From Owenia fusiformis (Eukaryota; Annelida; Polychaeta; Sabellida; Oweniidae): a stretch of DNA of 64,000 nucleotides. This document shows, piece by piece, positions 50,701-57,049 of the stretch (position 1 is the stretch's first letter; each line of letters begins with the position of its first letter). The notes beneath the pieces were generated by a model. The model did not search any database, was not told where the DNA came from, and worked only from the letters and a program-made list of their open reading frames with translations. A program made the position numbers and the translations under genes. The DNA is taken from assembly GCA_903813345.2 (NCBI GenBank), contig CAIIXF020000005.1:33671375-33735374 (forward strand), written 5' to 3'.

Positions 50701-52029
50701 ATACTTCTTGTTTGGTTCAAATTGTATATTCTGATGCCTTGAGACAAAGGAACTTCGGTCAAGAAAATATTTTCAAGATCGCCGCTGAATTTTAAAATGG
50801 CCGCCATTTTCATAAAAATGTAATCCTTGATAACTCAAAAACTAGTGAACAGATTTGGTTCAAATTCTATATGCTGATGCCAAGTAACATTGGACCTCTA
50901 CTCGAGAGTCGAGAGGGAAGTTTCAAGATTGCAGTTGAATTTTGAAATGGCCGCCATTTTTCGTAAAAGAACGTAATCTTTGATAACTCAAATAACAGTT
51001 GACGGATTTGGTTAAAATTTATATGCTGATGCTTAAAGACAAAGGGGCTCTGAAATTTCCAAGGTAGCATCAGAATTCCAAAATGGCTGCCATCTTTTAT
51101 TAAAATAACATAACCTTGATAACGTAAATACCAGTGAGTGGATTTAGTTCATATCTTATATGCTGATACCTAGGGACAAAGAAGCTCTGTTCAAGAAGTT
51201 TCAAAGATTGCCAATATGTTTTTGTTCGGTGGGATTTGCTACTCCGTGGATTTGATATTTTCTAGTTTGTTTTGTAATAATTTACTGTTCCTTTTTAAGT
51301 TGTTCTTATACGCATTCTATTTTTATTATGCTTTGTTTAGTTAGATGTTGTTGCCATTATGACTGGTTGCGTACACAGTCATTTCCTTACCAATTTGTTC
51401 TCTAATTCTAGTGTTTCCTTTTAAAGTTGTTTTTATGTCGCATCTTATTTTTATCCTGCTTTGTTTTATTATGCTTTTTAGATGGATGTTTCAGAAGCCA
51501 TACAACATAATGCTGAGCTTACTAGATGTGCTCAATTGTATGGTTTGGAGGTCATACAAACCTTTCCAATGGTATTGTCACGATACAAGGACTTTCTTCA
51601 GGGCAAATGTGCTTGCCATTTTCACAAGGTAATACTATTTTACCAGTTTTTAGTTTCCTTTCAGGACCGGACTAACGTAAACTTTCCTGACAATTGGCAC
51701 ATCGTCCGAGATCCCGGTCGCCACAACATTTTCCTAGTGTTGAACTTATATGCTATACATATAGTTATAGGCTATTTTAATAGTAGTCTGGAATTAGGGA
51801 AAAAATTAGAATTATCTAAGTCCACTTACATAAACTTTATATATTTCAGATTAAAGAAATTCATTCCGACAAACAGGTGGTCCAAGATTCAAGTTCTAAT
51901 AAATTCCAACATCTCGTGCGTGGACAGACATCGTTAAATGACCACGTGACGTATCACGTGGATGGAGATGTTAACGCCGCCTATTCAAATATACTTTTAA
52001 ATATGCTGTGTCAGCATAAACATTCATAA
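20431..52029 (+). CDS. CPED1: CPED1-like: type II membrane protein with ATP-grasp (TTL-like), cadherin-like and PC-esterase domains
   Basis: Eighteen coding exons join with matching phases: 20431-20760, 28940-29117, 29692-29889, 30888-31062, 35061-35241, 36360-36541, 37118-37190, 37399-37572, 37724-37828, 38227-38429, 38842-38912, 40039-40252, 42147-42451, 42715-42854, 49366-49586, 50039-50201, 51482-51628, 51850-52029. The product is 1079 residues (human CPED1 about 1026). Residues 20-37 are a signal-anchor. About 265-500 resemble a tubulin tyrosine ligase ATP-grasp: WIIK at 268-271, QQYISNPLL in exon 5, LLGID (422-426) and E439-x-N441. About 625-740 resemble a cadherin-like beta sandwich (LTSLSLLSG, NYTLGLGT). 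The PC-esterase starts at FLGDSTNRG, with predicted catalytic Ser850. A luminal (Golgi/ER) location is inferred. The biochemical substrate is unknown; the PC-esterase family acts on acyl groups of glycans or polysaccharides. Confidence 0.93.
24664..24906. mobile_element. Fold-back element with 40-bp arms
   Basis: TACACTGGTTTCTGCCCATC...GTTCGCCATAC at 24664-24705 is matched in reverse complement at 24867-24906 with about three mismatches; spacer about 160 bp. The sequence next to the right arm resembles the reverse complement of the GGCGGATCTGGG MITE interior. Confidence 0.7.
24830..25245 (+). repeat. Scattered GGGACAATATGATGTACT repeats
   Basis: About ten degenerate copies of an 18-20 bp motif (GGACAATATGATGTA, TGGGACAATATGGTAT) interrupted by MITE-like sequence. 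They directly precede the 32-bp array. Confidence 0.7.
25231..27355 (+). repeat. 32/35-bp minisatellite in CPED1 intron 1
   Basis: Units read GAGAATTGAGTATTTG then TGAAGTATTCAAGCTG (32 bp) or carry GAGAATCACTGAG (35 bp). From 26401 the array is ordered as a 300-bp higher-order repeat (26401, 26701, 27001). The edges (25231-25680, 27120-27355) are degenerate, as expected for old array margins. Confidence 0.95.
27455..27490 (+). repeat. CCTTA/CCTAA short tandem repeat
   Basis: AACCTTACCTTACC followed by TTACCTAACCTTACC, a 5-6 bp simple repeat lying between the direct and inverted minisatellite blocks. Confidence 0.7.
27628..27775 (-). repeat. Inverted copies of the 32-bp minisatellite
   Basis: About four and a half units (ACTTCACAAGTACTCAATTC, then TCCAGCTTGAAT) are the reverse complement of the main array, 270 bp beyond its end, so the two blocks could pair. 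Confidence 0.88.
28695..28850 (+). mobile_element. Possible solitary mariner-like left end
   Basis: TA + CAGGGCGGTCCAAAATTAAAA resembles a mariner terminus, but no matching right end was found. It lies 90 bp upstream of CPED1 exon 2. Extent uncertain. Confidence 0.35.
28940..29117 (+). CDS. CPED1: CPED1 exon 2
   Basis: Acceptor TTTTTTCAG, donor TTCAG|GTACT; phases 0 to 1. Encodes VEARYLASLRARRNLVLV and onward to about residue 169, the N-terminal part of the ligase-like region. Confidence 0.85.
29692..29889 (+). CDS. CPED1: CPED1 exon 3
   Basis: Acceptor CATATTTAG, donor CCAG|GTATTT; phase 1 on both sides. Encodes residues about 171-235 including INRIPGIRKSLWRKDGLC, a basic and aromatic stretch typical of TTL-like N-terminal regions. 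Confidence 0.86.
30357..30775. mobile_element. Fold-back element with ~100-bp near-identical arms (CPED1 intron 3)
   Basis: The left arm (30375-30469, ACTGCTACCCACCTAATTAC onward to TTTCCCGAT) is matched in inverse at 30667-30765 with about one mismatch; spacer about 200 bp. It lies about 110 bp upstream of CPED1 exon 4. Confidence 0.85.
30888..31062 (+). CDS. CPED1: CPED1 exon 4 (ATP-grasp WIIK motif; 3-prime end is the founder of a minisatellite)
   Basis: Acceptor GTTTCAG; donor TATAA|GTAAGTAT at 31063, phase 2, giving TYK across the junction with exon 5. Encodes PWIIKSVLPAG, matching the WIxKP ATP-binding motif of TTL proteins. Its last 50 bases plus GTA are repeated about 64 times downstream. 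Reading past the donor gives an immediate in-frame TAA, so only this first donor keeps the frame. Confidence 0.88.
31013..34425 (+). repeat. 53-bp minisatellite built from the CPED1 exon 4 / intron 4 junction
   Basis: About 64 tandem copies. The unit starts AGTATACATCTCTTGTC, continues CCAACTAGACAACCAC and ends CACATATAAGTA, so each copy carries the exon-4 tail and the donor AA|GTAAGTAT. The first copy (31013-31065) is the exon end itself. Variant units are 54 bp (GCGACATAT) or carry CATCTCC/CTTCTCC, CTTGTCT/CTTACCT and CATCTCT/CATTTAT changes. The minus-strand 70-residue frames inside it are repeat artefacts. Confidence 0.97.
31567..34014 (+). repeat. 1224-bp higher-order repeat inside the 53-bp array
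   Basis: The block starting near 31567 recurs at 32791 with the same order of variant monomers (matching landmarks at 32046/33270, 32099/33323 and 32312/33536). 1224 bp equals 23 monomers, five of them 54 bp long. End points are approximate. Confidence 0.85.
34426..35060 (+). other. CPED1: Unique end of CPED1 intron 4
   Basis: Non-repetitive sequence between the 53-bp array and exon 5; a short palindrome (GACCTGAGACTAAGTTAGTCTCAGG) is at about 34529-34553. No exon seen. Confidence 0.5.
35061..35241 (+). CDS. CPED1: CPED1 exon 5
   Basis: Acceptor TTTCTTGCAG, donor AAAAAG|GTAAGG; phases 2 to 0. Encodes VVQQYISNPLLVKG and MRAFVLVTS, the central ATP-grasp strands of TTL-like enzymes. The usual KFDxR motif reads PFSMR: the Arg is kept, Lys and Asp are not. 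Confidence 0.92.
35378..36333 (-). mobile_element. Mariner-like remnant 2 (CPED1 intron 5)
   Basis: The right end is CGTATCAAAAAACGC-type TIR ending GCCCTG + TA; the left end carries the eroded inverse (TTTTCGCAACAAACTGTTATC). The minus strand encodes DLNCRDFFFWSY and VFTIPPSDIVTLRERI, a DDE transposase C-terminal signature, then stops. Within it, about 210 bp near 35440 is repeated at 35656. Confidence 0.75.
36360..36541 (+). CDS. CPED1: CPED1 exon 6
   Basis: Acceptor TTGGAACAG (weak pyrimidine tract; a transposon terminus lies 26 bp upstream), donor ACGA|GTAAGT; phases 0 to 2. Encodes IPGKTWSFSQLRRY and a VIIQTLLAAE helix, typical of the TTL C-terminal half. Confidence 0.88.
36632..37027 (+). 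repeat. 198-bp tandem duplication in CPED1 intron 6
   Basis: Two adjacent copies (from 36637 and 36835) differ at only a few sites (AAGACGG/AAGTCGG, GATCTAGGG/GATCTAAGG), so the duplication is recent. No coding potential was recognised. Confidence 0.9.
37118..37190 (+). CDS. CPED1: CPED1 exon 7
   Basis: Acceptor TTGTTTCAG, donor GTTGAG|GTAGGT. Encodes CSHCFQLLGIDLIFNSSF and PSVVE, equivalent to the CFELLGxD...PWLLEVN metal/ATP site of TTL; Asp426 and Glu439 are conserved. Confidence 0.88.
37399..37572 (+). CDS. CPED1: CPED1 exon 8
   Basis: Acceptor ATCAAG, donor GTTGAA|GTAAGT, phase 0 both sides. Starts VNGQP, completing the E-x-N motif, then DAKRNAVEDLVSLVF, which resembles the last helix of the TTL fold. 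Confidence 0.86.
37724..37828 (+). CDS. CPED1: CPED1 exon 9
   Basis: Acceptor ATCTACAG, donor CAATTG|GTAAGC, phase 0. Encodes EFGCGPNPELCLTNKDILRL and onward (35 residues); two Cys suggest a luminal disulphide. Confidence 0.84.
38227..38429 (+). CDS. CPED1: CPED1 exon 10
   Basis: Acceptor TTTACTCAG; donor GCCGT|GTAATT chosen because it gives phase 2, matching the next exon. Encodes LYPTPGGNKYSILMQQL through an acidic stretch. An alternative donor two bases upstream (GCC|GTGTAA) would break the frame. Confidence 0.78.
38842..38912 (+). CDS. CPED1: CPED1 exon 11
   Basis: Acceptor GGGTTTTAG, donor CGAAAG|GTAAGA, phases 2 to 1. Encodes EFSNEQPPETLVENIF, an acidic linker before the cadherin-like domain. 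Confidence 0.76.
38962..39954. mobile_element. Mariner-like fold-back element (CPED1 intron 11)
   Basis: Perfect-style termini CAGGGTGACCGGAAAAAA and the inverse, flanked by TA. The arms (about 400 bp each) are inverted copies. Each carries the same transposase C-terminus: minus strand LNPADFFLYGYLKDNLYQNN and plus strand NPPDFFLWGNLKDNVYQNN. There is no N-terminal transposase region. Confidence 0.85.
40039..40252 (+). CDS. CPED1: CPED1 exon 12: cadherin-like beta sandwich
   Basis: Acceptor TTATTTTCAG, donor ACAAG|GTATGT, phases 1 to 2. Encodes DLTSLSLLSGIF, FSPTVYIYDIEVAYDVQ and VKIWAFA, the alternating pattern of cadherin-like repeats. Confidence 0.9.
40554..40711 (+). mobile_element. CCGGTGTGAAAG MITE, copy 1
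   Basis: CCGGTGTGAAAGAAATTATGG at the left; AGGACCTCC...TTTTACACC at the right. Shares AATCAATGGAGAGTAGGACC with the copy at 62155; eroded right end (ACACCTGG). Confidence 0.78.
40768..42122. mobile_element. TIR element AGAGAGGTTAAGCTACACGT (CPED1 intron 12)
   Basis: 20-bp perfect terminal inverted repeats; 1355 bp. The right part holds two copies of a ~120-bp CpG-rich motif (ATCTGACGTCATTT, CTGCGCGCGCAT). It also contains a tRNA-like sequence. No transposase frame. The right end lies 24 bp from CPED1 exon 13. Confidence 0.75.
40928..41003 (+). pseudogene. tRNA-derived sequence (Gln-like), degenerate
   Basis: ATGGTGTAATGGATAGCAC (A-box-like) and GGTTCGAATCT (B box) are spaced as in a tRNA and resemble tRNA-Gln D-arm sequence. 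The acceptor, anticodon and T stems pair poorly, so it is a pseudogene or SINE head rather than a working tRNA. It lies inside the 40768-42122 element. Confidence 0.4.
42147..42451 (+). CDS. CPED1: CPED1 exon 13: end of cadherin-like domain and Cys-rich linker
   Basis: Acceptor TAACTTGTAG (a TIR element ends 24 bp upstream), donor CCAG|GTTGGT, phases 2 to 1. Encodes NYTLGLGTSTIALFVVD and VNRYLINIHR, the sandwich C-terminus, then a linker with four or more Cys including CGLQPTEH. Confidence 0.9.
42715..42854 (+). CDS. CPED1: CPED1 exon 14
   Basis: Acceptor TTATACACAG, donor AAAAAG|GTAATA, phases 1 to 0. Encodes GWLVPCREDCSDDNNCYWG and WQPDGCSYEIL: the Cys/Trp-rich lead-in to PC-esterase domains. 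Confidence 0.9.
43316..45229 (+). mobile_element. Probable solo LTR nested in the long-TIR element
   Basis: A 1914-bp insertion starts TGTGACAACC, ends GTCATTACA and is flanked by GCCC on both sides (43312-43315, 45230-45233). The uninterrupted sequence (AAAGCCCTATAAC) exists in the related element at 52594-53463. TG...CA ends and a 4-bp duplication fit an LTR; a CCAAT-containing CpG-rich zone lies near 43540. No gag/pol sequence was seen. Confidence 0.6.
46176..46267 (-). mobile_element. 66-bp retro-inserted transcript tail with 13-bp target duplication
   Basis: CCTCGATTTAGGT occurs at 46176-46188 and 46255-46267. Between them lies a segment whose reverse complement contains CAATAAATATTTC and ends in an A-rich tail, as expected for a truncated polyadenylated RNA inserted by LINE machinery. 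Confidence 0.7.
48213..49272 (+). mobile_element. Mariner-like remnant 3 (CPED1 intron 14)
   Basis: Termini CAGGGTGATCACTAAGTTC and inverse, flanked by TA, 1060 bp. The interior encodes VIFHYDYAPSHYSS (equivalent to the HxDNAPAH block) and ELGFTQLITAPYSSG, with stops and a lost third Asp: a dead transposase. Confidence 0.82.
49366..49586 (+). CDS. CPED1: CPED1 exon 15: PC-esterase GDS block
   Basis: Acceptor CTTATACAG, donor CAAAT|GTAAGT, phases 0 to 2. Encodes VLFLGDSTNRGIMHYMMEAV, with the catalytic Ser (850) in the GDS block I of PC-esterases, and MAFAYYPQFW. Confidence 0.95.
50039..50201 (+). CDS. CPED1: CPED1 exon 16
   Basis: Acceptor ATTTTTTAG, donor GAGAAG|GTATTC, phases 2 to 0. Encodes NTVLVVGGVSWLMTKHF and LVIKSMGTTNIEK, the core strand of the esterase with a VVGGVSW block II-like motif. 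Confidence 0.9.
50520..51210 (+). repeat. Degenerate ~140-bp tandem repeat with YY1-like cores
   Basis: Four to five decayed units in CPED1 intron 16 share TTGATAACTCAAA, GGTTCAAATT, GCTGATGCC and AAAATGGCCGCCATTTT. A CCGTCCGTTCG/TCTGTCTG simple repeat precedes them. Confidence 0.75.
51482..51628 (+). CDS. CPED1: CPED1 exon 17
   Basis: Acceptor TGCTTTTTAG, donor CACAAG|GTAATA, phase 0. Encodes VIQTFPMVLSRYKDF and GKCACHFHK, close to the CPED1 C-terminal CHCHFH pattern. Confidence 0.9.
51850..52029 (+). CDS. CPED1: CPED1 exon 18 (last)
   Basis: Acceptor ATATTTCAG; ends at TAA 52027-52029. Encodes DHVTYHVDGDVNAAYSNILL, resembling the CPED1 C-terminus; the His near YHV is a candidate for the Asp/His part of the catalytic triad. 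Confidence 0.9.
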   Translation: MKEIHSDKQVVQDSSSNKFQHLVRGQTSLNDHVTYHVDGDVNAAYSNILLNMLCQHKHS

Positions 52030-52144
52030 CTAATCAAAATGATTATTATTAATGTGGAGCTCAGTCATTTAAAACCTAGAAAGTAATTTATCATGAGATA
52101 TCGTATATGATATCTAAATTCCAAATTAGGAATCAGGGTACCGA

Positions 52145-52150
52145 AATAAA
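52145..52150 (+). terminator. CPED1: CPED1 poly(A) signal
   Basis: AATAAA 116 bp after the stop codon; the only clear hexamer close to the end of the gene. Confidence 0.55.
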
Positions 52151-52593
52151 TATACGAATTATAAACTGTTATTTTCAACTGTGTATTAAAAGTGTCAAAA
52201 CAGAGTATCAATATAACTACAGGGTAGTGTATAGTGAGAAGAAGAAAGTGTCGTCCTTAAAAAAGTGACCACCTTGCCGGGCCTGTTCTAGGGGTATACC
52301 TGAGCAATATGTTACGTCATAGTGGCGGGCAAATAATGCATGCATACTAATAATGTCATTTCTGCGGGCAATATTGCCCTTCGAAATGATCTTATTGTAT
52401 AGTACTCTGCTATTGTTATGTTGGTAGTTTTAATGACACCATCAGGGGAGTGGTTCGTTGACATTTACTGTTGATAATAATGTATAATCATGCAAGACGC
52501 CATATTAATCTCAATTAAGGAGTACATTGCAATGTTGTTGAACTGATTTAAAATTGCTTTGGTATATCCTATAAAATAAGGTGACTAAACATA

Positions 52594-53463
52594 CACTCCC
52601 CTCCATAAGTTTGGCAACCTTTTTTCCTCATTGAACTACGTGTTAAAGCCTCTTTACCTTTGAATTTTTATTTACTTAACCTGCGATGAAAATACTTATT
52701 GATTGAAACGTAATTTGACGTTAATTCCAATACCTCCAAATTTTCTCAATTTTTTTTCTCAATTACAATAGGTCGAAAATTGATGATAAATTTGATGAAT
52801 TTTTGAAAATCGACATTCCCATGTTAACTAATGGGAAATGGTAGGTTTGCCGCAAGTCATATGACAGAATATCCATCCATCCGAGTCCTTGCAAAAAATA
52901 CGAGTTAGGCAGGCAATTGAATTTGCTAACTTTATTTAACAAAAAATTGATATGCTTCTTCAGGTTCAACAAAGTTATAGGGCTTTAAAGTCAAAATTGT
53001 TTTTCAAAAAAACTCTCCCATTGAAATAACACAGGAGGCGAAAAATTATTTTCAAAAATGACTTTGGAGCACTGTAACTTTTATATTCATCAAATAAACT
53101 AAACACTTAGTGTTTTAAAAAGTTAGACAATTCAATTTTCTATATAAAAATAATTTTTGCTGAATCTTTTACTGAAAAGATATCCTGATTTCTGATTTGC
53201 CCCGAACCCTCCATTTCCCATTGGATTACATGGGAATGACGATTTTCAAAAATTCATCAAATTTATCATCAATTTTTGACCTATTGTAATTGAGGAAAAA
53301 AATTGAGAAAATTTGGAGGTATTGGAAATAAGGTCAAGTTACGTTTCCATCAATATTATAAGTTATTTCATCGCCGGTGAATTAAATAAAAATTCAAAGA
53401 TAAGGAGGCTTTAACACGTAGTTCAATGGGGAAAAAAGGTTGTCAAACTTATGGAGGGGAGTG
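52594..53463. mobile_element. Deletion derivative of the long-TIR element
   Basis: 870 bp, same CACTCCCCTCC termini and TA flanks as 42892-47930. Its left part equals the right end of that element up to TTGATATG and its right part equals the left arm, so an internal stretch of about 2.3 kb is missing. It carries the LTR empty site near 52975. Confidence 0.85.
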
Positions 53464-54340
53464 TACATGGCATAAAGATCGACATACAAAAACATGCATC
53501 GTTTTGAAATCTCGCGAAAACAGAATTGCAAATCCCAACGAACAAATTATTCATGAATCTGAAATAATGTCACAACATATTTCAGTATAATATAGCCATA
53601 CTTAAGAATTCTGGCATGAGATGGCCTTTTGGATAAAATAAAATATCTTAAACCCAAGTATATAGCATGTACTTTGAAAATATCTCAAATTACCGTAAAT
53701 TCCGCAAAGGATGGCGCATTTGAATTTTCTGAGGTGTGAAAAGACTTATAACGATACAATATTTAATATATTCTCTCAACCACATTTCATTTGAATGAAA
53801 TAAAGTGATACTTCAGAGAGATCTGGAAATAATTAAAACTTTCTGTTTTCTCTACCGCTGTACACGAACCTATTACTTTGGTCTGAAATGAAATAATTGG
53901 ATTTCCGAAAAAATCATCATTAGGCAGTAAGGTGGTCATTTTGGATTTTACGAAGCAAGAATATTGAGGCAATAGAAGCAATTAACTCCTTTCATTTGAG
54001 TATAATAAAGTCTTTAGAGAGATCAAAAATACAAACATTTCCATTTTCTTGACCCCCGCACATGCAGGCTGAAGAAACGGAATGTATGTGAAATTTATAT
54101 ACAATATTGGTTTTAAGGAAATGTTATTTTCGAATATCAATGGCTCAATCCTCTATTCAATTATAAGATACAATAAAAAAATCAATTCACATTTTATTAT
54201 AATCAACACCAAGTCACTCGGGGGTAATTCGTGGGCGTATACTTTTCAGATGTTTCCACATGTATCGAGAGATTTTTATAAATACTAGCAATAGCAACAC
54301 TATGATGATGCTCCAACAACATCCTAAATGCAGACGTATA

Positions 54341-55264
54341 CCAGGTCGTTCAATAAGTTCGTGGAAAAATGCTCTCATTTCAAAGGGGTTTAATATTTAT
54401 TTATGGAATTTTCACACAACATACAAAAATTATTTGGTAATTTATTGGTAAAGTATCAGCATCTTCTATATGATAAGTCAAAAAAAGCTAATATGCATGG
54501 TATCTTAAATTTGGGGTAGGCGGGGCACTTTTTACATTATAAATTTATCAATTACATAAATCTTGCAATGCTTGCAAAGAAAGCTTATTCCCCTACTACA
54601 TGTACATCCAATCAAAGTTCTAATAAACAGGTAAACTTAATATATATAAGATTGCTCATGACATCATCAAACAATGTCACACATGAGAGATTCCAAGATG
54701 ACTAAAATTCCATGAAGAGGTGAAGCTTTCACAGATCACCGTTTCTGTGTCCCTGGAGGGCACACCAAACAAGAAATGATGCATCAGATTAGGAAAGTAT
54801 GGAAAAGATGGTCATGGTAAAGATTTCATGATGAGACAGTCCAAGAACTTACAACTGTCATCCGAATGGCTCTTCAAACAAGTTTCCGAGAGGCTCCAGA
54901 GCATAGTAGCACCAGTAGGTTGAAGAATGCTAGCGACTGTGCATTAACACAAGGGAGAGTACTTTGAACTCCTCATGGGACAATACATGTGATTTTTTGT
55001 GTATGTGTATGCATAAAGAGCAGATAAAAAAATGCATGTGATTCACTTGTAACTTTGCCTCCTATTCTGTATTCTTTCTATTGAATAGCGTGACGTAAGT
55101 CAAGTTACCATAGTAACCATGATTTTTGACCAATTAAAGTAGAGATACTGGTATTTTACAAATCAGTAACCAGATATTTTTTGAATGCTATGTGAAAATT
55201 TCATGAAAATATATGAAAAGCTTTGAAACGAGAGCATTTTCCTTGGACTTATTGAACGACCTGG
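54341..55264 (+). mobile_element. Tc1/mariner-like remnant 4
   Basis: Termini CCAGGTCGTTCAATAAGTTC and inverse (ATTGAACGACCTGG). Near the right end a frame ends GEYFELLMGQYM, stop, after a frameshift from SRLKNASDCALTQG, as in transposase C-termini. Confidence 0.78.
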
Positions 55265-55711
55265 AATATGTATGTATTCAAAATCATGTGAGATTTTCAG
55301 AGGAAGGGGAACGTTTCTTTCACATTTTCATAAACATTTACTTACAGTATTGTCCACACCAAAGACTTGGCAGCAATATGATGAACTAAATTGAACACAT
55401 GTTTCTCTTAAACCAGTCGTAAAAAAATTCTGAAAAATACACATTTTTCAATTTAATGGCCATCTTTTAAAAAGAAACAATTTAATTTGAAAAAAATATA
55501 TATACTTTTCAATATGATAGTTTTAGAAAACACATCAGACACTTCTTCTGTTCTTGGTACCATGTGTACGATATGGAACGAAATGAAACTTTTATTCGAA
55601 CCTCGTTGGAACAAAATGACATATACACAACGTTTTGGGTCTCTCAATACATGTATTGTAATTATACAAAGGAAAGTTGGGAAATGAAAGGTATACTTTA
55701 ATTCTTATCTA

Positions 55712-56274
55712 CAGGGTGGTCAAAAAACGGAAACCCTGTCGCCATTTTCCTCACATCTTTGTCATTTCTGGAAATTACTCCCTGATATTTGGCATATTTG
55801 TACATCATTCAATTTCCTATACCGGCCTACCATGATTTCATGAACATCAAATTGATAGTTACAGCACTTTAAAGAACATGCCTCAGTGGCCACTATTGCG
55901 CTTTCGGCAAACCTGCACCCAACATCCAAAATGCCCCTACCTAACTTCAACCTGTGGTGATACACCAAAAAGAGTATCAGACGTGTATGAGACAGGACAA
56001 CTGCAGACCTCAAAAAGGAGATCATCCATGTCATTCAGGCCGACCTGCTGAAAAAATGTAGTCAGATCATTGGCAACCTGTTCAGATTTGCCAATAGCGC
56101 GATGGTGGCCACACTGCCCGGGCATCTTGTTCAAAGTGCTGTACCATTGTGACTATCAATCTGATGGTCATGAAATATTATTAGCTGTACAAATGTTACA
56201 AATATCAGAGAGTAATTACCTAAAATGACAAAGATAGGAGAAAAATGCAGGATTTCCATTTTTTTACCACCCTG
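55712..56274 (+). mobile_element. Mariner-like remnant 5
   Basis: Termini CAGGGTGGTCAAAAAAC and inverse (TTTTTACCACCCTG), flanked by TA, 563 bp. A frame with SDVYETGQLQTSKRR suggests a transposase C-terminus, interrupted by stops. Confidence 0.75.
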
Positions 56275-57049
56275 TATTTTGGGGTTTTCATTAATTTTTT
56301 TCGATACTTTTTAAAATGAACCCACCTTTGATTTGTATAACTGTGATATTGAAAAATTTTGTTCCAACAAGGCTCGGATAGATATTCTCTTTCATTCTCA
56401 GGAATTTGAAGAAAAGAACAAAAAACAATTGCACTAAAAATGTTCACAAAAACTGTACATCCCTATACATGTAGATCTGATTCTGCCTTTACACATTTGG
56501 AAAAATTACACGGGGCACTATATCATTTATAACTGGAGTCAGTTGACACTAGTATGTCGTGCTTCAACTGAATTTAATTTATTATTTTGTTTATACTCAC
56601 ATTAAAACAATCGATCTAAATACGATTAATCAAACTGTCCTTTTAAACGACACGGGAGCTCAAAGAAACCTGTCGAATAATCCACTATTTAAAGAGACAA
56701 AAAGTCTGTTAGGCGCTTAGTCATTTATCATGACAGGGGATTAGCACCGGAGATTACTACAAGAATGACACCGCCTCGCTCGATATCCATTTTCTTAAGA
56801 AAATATATTTATTAGATCACAGATTATTCATTAAAGCCCCTAGTCTTCGAATCCCTCTTTGATCCGCAAATCCCTCAAGACATATCGTGGGATATTTGGA
56901 TCATGTCACATTTGCAGGACTATGAAATAGCTGCATTATGTCAATACTTGTGTGGACATTGGCCAGTCGGTAAACCAGGGGCGGCGAAGTAGTACATGGG
57001 AGACCTAAGAATATTTCTAAAATTTAAAAGACAACAGTGATAGAATATC
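56275..57049. other. No gene recognised
   Basis: Sequence upstream of the tentative secreted-protein gene; holds GGGGATTAGCACCGG near 56738, whose inverse (CCGGTGCTAATC) recurs near 60813 and, as CGGTGCTAATC, near 61711. A promoter is plausible, not shown. Confidence 0.35.
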
